Source of the DNA: Ectocarpus siliculosus
Taxonomy: Eukaryota; Sar; Phaeophyceae; Ectocarpales; Ectocarpaceae
Direction: 5' to 3'
NCBI GenBank assembly: GCA_000310025.1
Contig: FN649744.1
Coordinates: 766,731 to 830,730, forward strand
Length of the DNA: 64,000 nucleotides
Of this stretch, positions 49,829 through 60,014 are shown piece after piece. Position 1 is the first letter of the stretch, and every line of letters starts with the position of its first letter. Below the pieces are notes generated by a model, which saw only the letters and a program-made list of their open reading frames with translations, did no database searches and was not told the DNA's origin. The position numbers and the translations under genes are program-made.

Positions 49829-50690
49829 ATGACACAAGATAACACACCTACATAAGAAAGCACACCCCCCACAGAATACGACACCCCGGTGATAGTTTTG
49901 GGCGCTTCTGACAAACCATCGATTTATCACCGGGGGTACATAAGATAATACACCCCGGTGATATTTTTAGTATCGCCGCATATAGTCACGGGGCCCCTCC
50001 TTCTTTATCACCGGGGTGACAGCATCTGCCCTGGGCAATCACACACACAACCACGTCAGCTGTGTGCGGGGAAACACCCCGCATGGAGACCCCCAACAAC
50101 ATGAACGTGCAGGCAGAGCAGAATGCAGCCGCAAGTACCAAGTAAACGTTTTTGTGAGGGGGGCAGGAAGGATGGCGCACGCAGTCTGTGGCCACCGCCA
50201 ATCATCGTATCGGTCGAGGTACCTTCGATTTTTAATTATTTCTTGCTCGATTCAAGCCCGTGTTTTGTTTCAAACTTTTTTTGGCGATGAGAGGGTTGAG
50301 TTATCGCCGAGGTCATGCGCTCAGGAGTTTCGTCACCTCAGTTGAGCCCCTTTGTTTTTCCACGCCCCTTTAGGTAGGTCCCTACACTGCACGTGTACGT
50401 GCAGGCATGGCTATCACACCCCCTTTTATCGCACCCCCTCATTTATCACACCCCAAAGCACACGCTGTGGCTGTTCGGACGTGCTATCACACCCCCTTTT
50501 ATCACACACACCCATTTATCACACCCCCAAACACACGCTGTGGGTGTTCGGACGCGCTATCACACCCCCTCTGTTTTATCACACCCCCTTAGGGGCCCCT
50601 GCGAGCTGCACTTTATCACCCGGGGTACACAAGATAACACCCCCCCCACAGGATACCACACCCGGTGATAATATATATATATATTCTCTT
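49829..50690. repeat. Zone of CACCGGGGTGATA / TTATCACACCCCC repeats
   Basis: Short units recur in both orientations: CACCCCGGTGATA and TTATCACCGGGGT at 49889-50015 and again near 50610-50680. A roughly 70-bp direct repeat (TTATCACACCCCC, then CACACGCTGTGG, TGTTCGGACG, GCTATCACACCCCC) recurs at 50405-50590. ACACAAGATAACAC occurs at both ends. It has no coding frame and is probably a decayed non-autonomous element. Confidence 0.65.
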
Positions 50691-50832
50691 AATATGACAC
50701 AACGAATTCATCTCTATCATTGAAAAGAGTCAGAGACAGATTAGCAATGAATTCATAGCGTCAGAAAAAGCTACCTGTGTATGTCTACGATTTCCCAGAC
50801 AGCATATAGGGACATCTCCCCTGCGGGTAACA
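50690..50832 (-). repeat. A-tailed short interspersed repeat, copy 3
   Basis: Reverse-complement copy of the family, from CTCTTAATATGACACAACG to TATAGGGACATCTCCCCTGC. Here the tail is replaced by a TA run adjoining the CACCGGGG zone. It matches copy 1 slightly further left (TTACCCGCAGGGG). Confidence 0.85.
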
Positions 50833-52190
50833 GGCTCAACAAAACAGTTTGTTTGGTAGCTGTCTTGTGTGTCTCATATATGTTATGTTGGGAAGGTGTA
50901 GCAGAAAGGTGTTGGGTACAGTTGGGTAGTCGGGCGTTTTGTGTGTGGCACCCTGTTAGTCGTAGGGCATGCAGTCTCCCTCAGTCTTCAAACGTATATT
51001 TTCAGTGTGGTACGCATATATGTTCGGAGTATGCATATATATGTGCGGACACATTTCGGAGTACGTGTGGACACACGGGAGTGGTCTCACCGTTTTCTCA
51101 CCATTTATTTTGTGTAATTTAATGTCGTTAAATAAATGTGCAAAGGGCACGGGAGAACATTCTCTCATCATTGCCTCCTGACGTGGTCGCCGATAGAGGC
51201 GTGTGGTTGAGGTTTCATCACCGACCATGTGGGTGTGTGCTAAATGCAGTGGGTATGGTTACCTCTCTCGCCCGTGTGTAGGCAGAAGGTATGGCTACCT
51301 CGCCCATTTGTAGGCAGCGCGGACCACAAGTAAAGACAGAGGTTATCATTTCATGCATGCTACTGTACATCATTTGTATTTGGCATGGATGGGAGGAATG
51401 AGAGGAGGTTGTTCTAACTTGTAAGCAATTTTGACGGGTAGGGGGAGTACTCCCTGTGTCCGTGTTGTTCCCAGATATTGTCGCATCACTTGGCAGCATG
51501 TGTCATGGACAGGTGGACGTGGAAGGGCGGCGACAGGTGAAGGCAGCAGCAGTATGTTGTGCATGGTGGCATGTTGGGCTTGTACATAACGCAGTCCATC
51601 TTCGACCACACACAAAGGAGATTGTTCGTACCTGTGGGGATTTTTCGGAGTCCTGGGTCAGCCAAGGGCAGCAGCAAGGAGCAAACGCAGTGCAGTATAC
51701 TACTACAGCTTTACAGTCCGTCCTCCTCAAGTCCTATCGGAGATGATTAGTATCGCACAACGGCTGGATCCGAAACGCCGGCTAGCTCCGCAATCCAAGA
51801 GAGGTGGGTGGCGCTGAGCTCAAACCGGAATGACTGCGTGCGTGCTCCTCTCAGCAGATAGATGTGACTGGCTGGCTCTTTGAAGTGCAGATTTCTGGTT
51901 CAGCGGAATTTGTCGGCGTTCCCAATTTTTCCATTGTCACCTGGGTGTATGGGAATTTTTATGTAAGGTGCACAGAAATCGATTATCCTAATTGCAAGGG
52001 ACACGTTTCATTTTCAATGTTCCCCCTTGCGGTTTCGACGGTCAAACTCCAAAATGTTATCACCGAGAGTGTGTTTTCTTGTGTCATATTATGTTATATA
52101 TATACTCACAGGATGGTCGTCGTGACGTGATACATTTCTTCTTATTAATATAGTAGGAAGAAAAAAAAAGATGGCTCGATTTTTGTATTT

Positions 52191-52800
52191 CTACAGCAGT
52201 ATGGACCAGACGCCGACTGTACATAGAAGTCGTACGAGTGTCGACTTAGTTGTGCTGTCACAGCATCTTCCACGCACTTCTGCCGGTGCTGGTTTGTTGA
52301 TTGGAGTCTTGTAGGTCGAGATACAGCCATGAGATTCTCGGGTTGTGGAGGCAAAAGTGAACCAGAGCAAAAAATTGCATGCATATGTAGCTCGATTACT
52401 GCTGTGTTTTTGCTACAGCAGTATGGACTAGACGCCGAACGACGTCCGCGTACTACCGCAACGACCTAACTGGATGGGATACTTCCTGTCACGGCGAACC
52501 ATAGTACAATGCGATGCAAACATCCGTTCGTGTGTGCGGCTGCCACATGTGTCGACGACAGGTACACGTAGAACTCTCGCCATGCTGTCGTTACCGCGCA
52601 GGAGGACCCCTCGGAGATCTTCCACATGGTGCTACAACGACAGCAGTACTACTGTACATAGATGTCGTAGGAGAGTGGAGTTGTGCTGTACGGCATCTGC
52701 CACGCACTTTCCTACTGGTGCTTGCGTCGATTGGAGTCTTGTAGGCCGAAATACAAGAGTGGGTTGGGTTCCCGGGTTGTGGAAGCAAACGGAAGCAAAC
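52191..52800. repeat. Diverged tandem duplication
   Basis: The stretch 52215-52355 recurs at 52650-52795: both run from TGTACATAGA(A/T)GTCGTA through GATTGGAGTCTTGTAGG to GGGTTGTGGA(G/A)GCAAA. The head CTACAGCAGTATGGAC occurs at 52191 and again at 52413. No protein family is recognised. Confidence 0.75.
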
Positions 52801-53587
52801 CCAAACCTGCCTGCAGCAACAGAGAAGGCGGCGGTGTTCTATGTCCTACGGTATCCCGCTCAACTTTTTGTTTTTGCGACATGTGGTGGAATATTTCTTT
52901 GCCACTGCCGAAAAAGACCGCTGGATCTTTACGCAGTCCATCTTTCGCATTTATCATTTTACATTTTACACCGAACGACGCAGGACGGGTCGACCTTCAT
53001 CATTGTTGTTGTTGTTGTGTCTTCACATTAGAAACCGTTCCGACCTCTCTCTACCCAGTACCTCCATATATATGTCCGTACTTGTGGATTATCTGTTGGA
53101 AATTGTGGGAATCCCTTCATTCCGAGAGAGCCATAGGTCGGCATCCGGCCTTTTCTTTTTTGTATGCACTTTTCTTCTTGTTGTGAAGTTTTGACGTTGC
53201 GCTTGCCATCGTCGCTTAAGTATTTGTGTCTTCAAACCTTCTCAGCCGGCCTTCAAACTTCTTGTTGATTAGTCTCCGTGGTAACTTCTCCGCGCATGAG
53301 CCATATGCGGTTATGACCTGCGCTTTGACCTTTCACGATGGGTATTTTACCTCCCCGTCTTGCATTGGTGAGTACCTGCTTTATATGGAAGGATCGTTCC
53401 ACGACGCAAACGATGTTGGCCCCCAGCCCCATTGGGGGGCGGGGGGCCAATCCTTAACCCTAGTACGGTATATGGCGCTTTCAAGGATTTGAATACATTT
53501 TTCAAATTGTTTGAAAACAGTATTCAAATTATGAAAACAGTTTTCAAATTTGAATACAGTTTTCAAATAATACATTCAACCACCCAG

Positions 53588-53607
53588 NNNNNNNNNNNNN
53601 NNNNNNN
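53588..53607. other. Assembly gap (20 N)
   Basis: Short N run just upstream of the acidic hypothetical gene. To its left the sequence is AT-rich with repeated TTTGAAAACAG/TTTTCAAAT units. Confidence 1.
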
Positions 53608-53682
53608 CAACACACTCACCCAACCCGCCAATATTGTGTTCTCGTTCTCACACCACACGAACCCACCGCCCCGCCCCCAACG

Positions 53683-56180
53683 ATGAACAAACGTGCACAG
53701 GTACCGACAGCTGGTGATACTACCGGTGGACGCCGATTCGGGGTGCAGAAATGGCGTCTCAGGTACGGTTTTTATTCTGGCACGAGTCTGGGTCCACGTA
53801 TAATGTACCAGCCAACGGTGGCCTACCCTGTTTCGTATAGCCCCATCGGAATCTACTGACGAACTTACGAACAAATGTCTCCGATGCATTTATCACGTCG
53901 TTTGCGCAGAGTGCCACAGGGCGAGGTCAAAGAAACCGTAGGGCTAGAGATCTGGATGCGATGCAAACCGGAGCTGGCAAGCAAGATGAAGACCACGATC
54001 ACTGGCAAGCAAGGGAGGCGGTGTGGGCAAGCTGGGCTGATCAGGAAGCTTATGACAAAAAGATGGCCGAGACGAAGGATCGGCGCGACGCGGCGCGCAC
54101 GGTGCACGAGGCCAAACAGAAGGAAAAACAGGAGGAGTTGGAGGCTGCTTCTTCAACATCGCACGTAACCGAGAGGCAGGAGAAGGTTTCCGACGGAAAT
54201 GTGAGAATTTTATGATTGGTTTGTTGCTGTTGGTATGATCAAACGACACACGTTGCCCCCACACATCGGTTGCGCTTGTGTACGCAACCGCCTTCCGCTC
54301 CCCCTTTCGCTTAAAATCGACACCGGCTTCCCATCTCTCTCCCCCAAAATAACAGTGTAAGTCAAAGAGGGCGGTGGGAGCGGAGGAAGCGCAACATCAT
54401 CCGGTTGGTGGACGAAAGAGAGCGAAAACAACGGCCGATGCGACTCCTGAAGACAATCGTCTCGAGGCTATGGACGTTGACGACGTTGGTGGAGACGTTG
54501 GTGGCGACTTTGGTGGCGACTTTGGTGGAGATGGCAGCGATGACGACGGTGGAAGCGGTGACGGTGGTGGCAGCGGTGGAGATGGCAGCGATGATGACGG
54601 TGGCAGCGGTGGTGGCGGAAGCGGTGACGGTGATGGCAGCGGTGGCGGTATCGGAATTGGCAGCAGCAGGGGGAGAGGGAGCGGCAGGGGGAGAGGGGGA
54701 GGGAGGGGGAGCGGCCCCGTGCTAAAGGTCGCGTACAATAGACGACCAAAGCTATATTCTTCTACCAAAATAATCGCACGCCTGGTTAGGCAGGACGGAA
54801 GTCGCGAGTGGATGGGCAGCAAAAGAGAGTTGGGTTGTGAAAAAGCTGAAGAGAGTAAGGTTACGTTCTCCCGCGCAGCAAATGAACCGAGTGGAAACAC
54901 TTCGATCCCGGTCATGGTCAAACTACTGGGTGATGGCCTGTGTGCTGACCAGGGAGAGGATGATATCGAGATCTTTGAAGGGGTCTACCACAAGCGTACC
55001 GAGATTAGGCATTTGCGGTATTACTACGACAAGTCCTACATGTTCGACCCGAAGAGCATCGGGGTGGTTTTCGGCGAGACGAGCGTCGAGATCGATGGCG
55101 GGGTCCACGTGGTGAAATCAGTCGATCGCGGCAAATACGCACTGGAAGGTCCAGATTCCACAATCACTCAGTGGGAGCTCCTGAACAACCGGTGCGGTGA
55201 AGGGGTGACACTGGACACCGACCTCCGGCGGTTCATCACCCATCTGGTGACAAAGTATACAGTGATGATGGGTTCGGTTGTACCGGCTCTCAGCGGCGTG
55301 AAAACTGGGATGCTCTGGAACCCGAATGTGCCATCGACAGAGCCAATGGGAGTGGTGACGGCATCGACCCAGAGAGCAACATGAAGACCAGCGAGTTGAT
55401 GTTGATCAAAGAGCGCGTGGATACTGTGCGGGACCTATCGCTGGCTGTCTTCACCAAAATCCCCATGGACGACACCCTGCCCGCAAACTTCTGGTCAGAC
55501 CGACACGACGAGCCCTTGAAGGAGTTCGCCGCACAACCTGGGTCGCTGAGCCAGCTGAACTTTCTAGGCGGGCTAGGATGTGTCGCCGACGACGATCTAG
55601 TACAAGGGTATACTTGTTCACGGGAGATGTTGTGAGAGGGGGGCATACCTTAGCACCGCCGGCGGAGCGTATGCGTGGTTCCTGGGAAGAGGAGCTCAAC
55701 AGCGTCAGCAAGTTGTTGACGTGCGCTTACCGCTTGGCCCGCGCTGGTAACCTCCTCGAGGCATATCACCCGCTCTCAGAGCAGGAGTGCGAGCTCTTGC
55801 AAGCTCATCATAGCCAGTGGTCCGCCAACATCGCACACAGCCTAAAATCTCTGAGCGTTCGTGATACAAGGAGCGCCAGTATCACCGATAGCGAGCTCGG
55901 AGAGAACATGTCGTACGCTCTGCGTTTCGCCCTGGCGCGATGCAAAACGTTTGTTCACAACATGCCACCAGTGGTTATCGTTGGATGTGGGATCAGGGAC
56001 GCGGCCAAGTACGGGCGGGTAGGCCTGCACTCGTTGGACACGACGTTCTTCAGCCACGCAAGGTTTGGCCCCCGTCCTCTCGAACACGTACTGGGTGCCG
56101 TCAGCAGCCACGGTGCGGCGCAGAGGACCTTGGATCACTGCCAGGAATTCTTCCAGAGCGCACGGAATCGGGTGTTGTAG
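53683..56180 (+). pseudogene. Unrecognised acidic Gly/Asp-repeat gene with two frame changes
   Basis: Exon 53683-53762 starts MNKRAQVPTAGDTTGG. Exon 53912-54200 is charged and helical (WADQEAYDKKMAETKDRRDA). Exon 3 starts at 54356 (CKSKRAVGAEE); phases join, and the first two introns are GT-AG. Exon 3 runs through a DVGGD/GGDGSDDDGGSG repeat and an Arg/Gly run into a folded-looking part (LYSSTKIIARLVRQDGS, VMVKLLGDGLCADQGEDD, TEIRHLRYYYDKSYMFD). Near 55255-55290 the protein-like sequence moves to another frame (RENWDALEPECAIDRANG, then LMLIKERVDTVRDLSLAVF). Near 55605-55630 it moves again (APPAERMRGSWEEELNSV, then LLTCAYRLARAGNLLEAYHP) to a stop at 56178. No plausible introns explain either change. 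It is therefore a decayed gene, a sequencing artefact or recoded. No family is recognised, so no function is given. It abuts repeat DNA and may derive from a mobile element. Confidence 0.55.
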
Positions 56181-56189
56181 ATTATCCTA

Positions 56190-56290
56190 ATTCGTGCCCA
56201 TGGGTACCCATGGGTATACCCATGGGTACCCATGAGTATACCCATGGGCAGCCATTCTCCATGAGTATTCCTGGGCAACCATGGGCAACC
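56190..56290. repeat. CCCATGGGTA palindromic tandem repeat
   Basis: Several units of the self-complementary CCCATGGG separated by TA or TATA, decaying to CCATGAGTAT and GGGCAACCAT. They lie immediately after the stop of the acidic gene. Confidence 0.85.
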
Positions 56291-56749
56291 ACGGTGGAAA
56301 TGGCAAAACTCTCTCTGTTAGATGTATGCATACGTACGCATGTTTGTGGACACTTTGGGTTAGGCACCCGACGTTTTCTTCCTCTCGGCAGTCGCTCTCT
56401 TTCTCGGGGGCACACAGCGGGTAACGCGATGCAATACTGCGCATGCCCGGAACTCGTAGGCCATTCATCTGCGCCGCCTGCCCTTACCGCTCAACCTCGC
56501 GAAAGCTGGCTGCATACTTGCGCTATGCTTTCCGCCCATGACAAAGAATGGCGATGATCCAATACGTTGCAACGTATTTCAAGGCATAACGGACGGAGGA
56601 AATGTGTCTATACAAAGTGTAAAGATCCCAGCGCACGTATTTCAAGCGGAAGGTCATCAGCTACCAAGGACAGGTAGCCGGAACCGATACTCCACCGGTG
56701 GCCACTTTGCTCAGGGCTGTGGACACTCTGTGGAGGGTTTCACCCTGTA

Positions 56750-59340
56750 GCTGACCCTATGGGTACCCTGTCGAGGTAAAAAATATTGCCAGGGTCACTG
56801 GGTCAACAATGACAGGGTTAGGGTACCCCCAGGGTCGACGAAGAAACACACGCTGTGGGTCTGGAAAGTTCCACAGGGTCATTCGGTGAACCTTGCCAGG
56901 GTTACGTCATCCGCAGGGTCACCAAACCCGACCTTGGGGATATCGTATGGTCCACAGGGTTAAAAGTTATCGCCATGACAGGGTGCCGATGCCCGCAGGG
57001 TCGGTAAACGAACACACCATGTAGGTCTTGGAAGTTCTACAGGGTCATTCGGTTAACCTTGCCAGTGTTACGTCATCCGCAGTGTCACGAAAACCTGACC
57101 TTGGGGGTATCGTGTGGTCCACAGGGTACCATGTGCTCACCATGACAGAGTTTCGGTACCCACAGGGTCGGCGACGTAGTACAGTATGTGGGGGTTGAAC
57201 ATTCTACAGGGTCATTCGGTGAACCTTGCCAGGATGGGGACATCCGCAGGGTCACGGAAACCTGACCTTGGGGATATCGTATAGTCCACAGGGTGTCACG
57301 TGCTCACCATGACAGGGTTTCGGTACCCACAGGGTCGGCGAAGGAATACACCCTGCGGGGCTTGAAAGTTCTACAGGGTCATTCGATGAACCTTGCCAGG
57401 GGGGCGTCATCCGCAGGGCCACGAAAGTTAAACTTTGGTGATATCGTGTGGTCCCCAGGGTTACAAGCTCTCGCCACGACAGGGTGCCGATACCCACAGG
57501 GTCGGTGAAGAAACACACCATTTGGGGCTTGAAAGTTCCACAGGGTCATTCGGTGAACCTTGCCAGTGTTACGTTATCCGCAGGGTCACCAAAACCCGAC
57601 CTTGGGGATATCGCGTATGGTCTACAGGGTTACAAGTTCTCGGCACGACAGGGTGCCGATACCCGCAGGGTCGGCAAACGAACACACCATGTGGGGTTTG
57701 AAAGTTCCACAGGGTCATTCGGTGGACCTTGCCAGGGTTACCTCATCCGCAGCGTCACGAAAACCTGACCTTGGGGGTATCGTATGGTCCACAGGGTACC
57801 ATGTGCTCACCATGACAGGGTTTCGGTACCCACAGGGTCGGCGACGTAGTCAGTATGTGGGGGTTGAAAATTCTACAGGGTCATTCGGTTAACCTTGCCA
57901 GTGTTACGTCATCCGCAGGGTCACGAAAAACCGACCTTGGGGATATCGTATAGTCCACAGGATGCCACGTGCTCACCATGGCAGGGTTTCGGTACCCACA
58001 GGGTCGGCGACGTAGTACAGTATGTGGGGGTTGAACATTCTACATGGTCATTCGGTGAACCTTGCCAGGGTGGGGACATCCGCAGGGTCACGAAAACCTG
58101 ACCTTGGGGATATCGTATAGTCCACAGGGTGCCACGTGCTCACCATGACAGGGTTTCGGTACCCACATGGTCGGCGAAGAAATACACCCTGCGGGGCTTG
58201 AAAGTTCTACAGGGTCATTCGATGAACCTTGCCGGGGGGCGTCATCCGCAGGGTCACGAAAGTTAAACTTTGGTGATATCGTGTGGTCCCCAGGGTTACA
58301 AGCTCTCGCCACGACAGGGTGCCGATACCCACAGGGTCGGTGAAGAAACACACCATTTGGGGCTTGAAAGTTCCACAGGGTCATTCGGTGAACCTTGCCA
58401 GTGTTACGTTATCCGCAGGGTCACGTAATTAAAACCTTGGGGATACCGTGTGGTCTACAGGGTTACAAGTTCTCGGCACGACAGGGTGTCGATACCCACA
58501 GGGTCAGTGAAGGAACACACCATGTGGGGTTTGAAAGTTCTACAGGGTCATTCTGTGACCCTTGCCAGGGTGGCGTCATCTACAGCGTCACGAAAACCCA
58601 ACATTGGGGGTATCGTGTGGCCCGCAGGGTTTCAAATGATCGCCGTGACAGAGTGTCGATACGCACAAGATCGGCGAAGGTACAGACCATCTATCTGTGT
58701 CTTGAAGTTCTACAGGGTCATTCGGTGCACCTTGCCAGGGTTGCGTCATCCGCAGGGTCACCAAAACTTGACCTTGGGAATACCGTGTGGTCCACAGGTT
58801 TACAAGCTCTCGCCATGACAGGGTGCCCATACCCACAGGGTCGGTGAAGGAACGGCTTGAAAGTTCTACAGGAGGGTCATTGTGTGCACCTTGCCAGTGT
58901 TACGTCATCCGCAGGGTCACGAAAACCTGACCTTGGGGATACCGTGTAGTCCACAGGGTAACAAATTATCGCGCGACAGGGTGTCGATACCCGCAGATAT
59001 CCGCAGGGTCGGTGAAGCAACACACTAGTTGGGGCTTGAAAAACTCCACAGGGTCGTCTTGTTCACCTTGGCAGTGTACGTCATCCGCAGTAGCGTCACA
59101 AAACCTTGGGGGTATTGATAATCCACAGGGTCACATATTATCGCCTTGACAGGGTACCGATACGCACAGGGTCGATGAAGGAACACACCATGCCGGTCTT
59201 CACAATTCGACAGGGTATTTCGGGGAACCTTGCCAGTGTTACGTTATCCACAGGGTCACGTAAGTAAAACCTTGCGAATGTCGTTTGGTCCTCAGTGTCA
59301 CGAATTCTAGCCACGACAGGGTATCGGCACCCACAGGGTT
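56750..59340. repeat. 167-bp satellite array, about 15 monomers, five-monomer higher-order period
   Basis: The anchor GGGTCATTCGGTGAACCTTG (or a variant) recurs near 56881, 57047, 57214, 57381, 57548, 57717, 57882, 58050, 58217, 58383, 58550, 58720, 58879, 59056 and 59217. Mean spacing is about 167 bp. Each monomer also holds repeated CAGGGT, a GACCTTGGGGATATCG block and TACCCACAGGGTCGG. Monomers five apart resemble each other more than neighbours do: 57047/57882, 57214/58050, 57381/58217, 57548/58383 and 57717/58550, spaced 833-836 bp. The last four or five monomers are more degenerate. Open frames across the array are by-products. Confidence 0.95.
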
Positions 59341-59648
59341 AGGGAACAATACTACCACCGTTGTTGCCGTCGACAGGTGATGGTGGTTCATATCGCCTCG
59401 TCGCGCGATCCACCATCCCGAAAACGAGATGTTAACTTCTCGCACAGCAGATATTATACTGTAGGAGCTGTAAACGGAGAGAGGAGCTAGAGCGCAGCAG
59501 ATAAGAGCCGTTTGCGTTTACAGGGGGGGGGGCGTTCAAACAAATGTATTTTCGTTACCCCCCCCTCTCCAGCAAAAGTTGTTGGTGCACCACAGCCAGT
59601 AGCGTAGCAGCGCACACACCTAGGCTATACACCTTTTCCCACAAAGCT

Positions 59649-60014
59649 ATGGCGACGAGGCGAAGTAGCCGCGGCAGTAGCAGTGGCGGTGGTGGTGCCT
59701 CAAACGGCGGTGAAGGCGCTTGGAGTTCGTCCCGTAACGGTGGCTCCGCATCTACTGCGGGTGATGGTGATGCTGCTGCACAAGCGGCCAAGGGCGCCCT
59801 TCGCGATCAGGGGGAGGTGAGCTTACCCTATGACACTGAAGGCTGCAACGCCTTTAACAAGATGCACGAACTCTACAACATGTTTGATCTTAGGGACTAT
59901 TCGGCGGATTCATCCCCGCCCACAAGTCCGGGGCGACACCACAACGTTGGGGAGGAGCCGCCAGCAATCTCAGCTACTCGACACCACGGTATCACTATCG
60001 CAAAAAAAAAATAA
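59649..60014 (+). CDS. Hypothetical small Ser/Gly-rich protein or first exon
   Basis: ATG at 59649 opens a 121-codon frame starting MATRRSSRGSSSGGGGASNG. A less biased part follows, SLPYDTEGCNAFNKMHELYNMFDLRDYSADSSPPTSPGR, so the frame may be real coding sequence. A GT at 59990 (CAC|GTATCAC region) could be a donor, making this only a first exon. It lies just after the satellite. No family is recognised. The frame ends in poly-Lys read from an A run, which argues that the true end is earlier. Confidence 0.35.
   Translation: MATRRSSRGSSSGGGGASNGGEGAWSSSRNGGSASTAGDGDAAAQAAKGALRDQGEVSLPYDTEGCNAFNKMHELYNMFDLRDYSADSSPPTSPGRHHNVGEEPPAISATRHHGITIAKKK

Larger units (their letters stand above)
48056..53682. 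other. Repeat-rich intergenic region
   Basis: Contains the CACCGGGGTGATA zone (49820-50690), copy 3 of the A-tailed repeat, the tandem duplication at 52191-52800 and a 20-N gap at 53588-53607. A 176-residue plus frame at 48339-48869 has no recognisable motif and no splice partners; I do not call it a gene. Confidence 0.55.

Noticed and set aside
57293-58847. Series of 70-150-codon plus frames
   Set aside because: Produced by the 167-bp satellite; reading frames are shared only because monomers are similar.
56750-59340. CRISPR array
   Set aside because: Repeats are contiguous 167-bp monomers without unique spacers, and the genome is eukaryotic.
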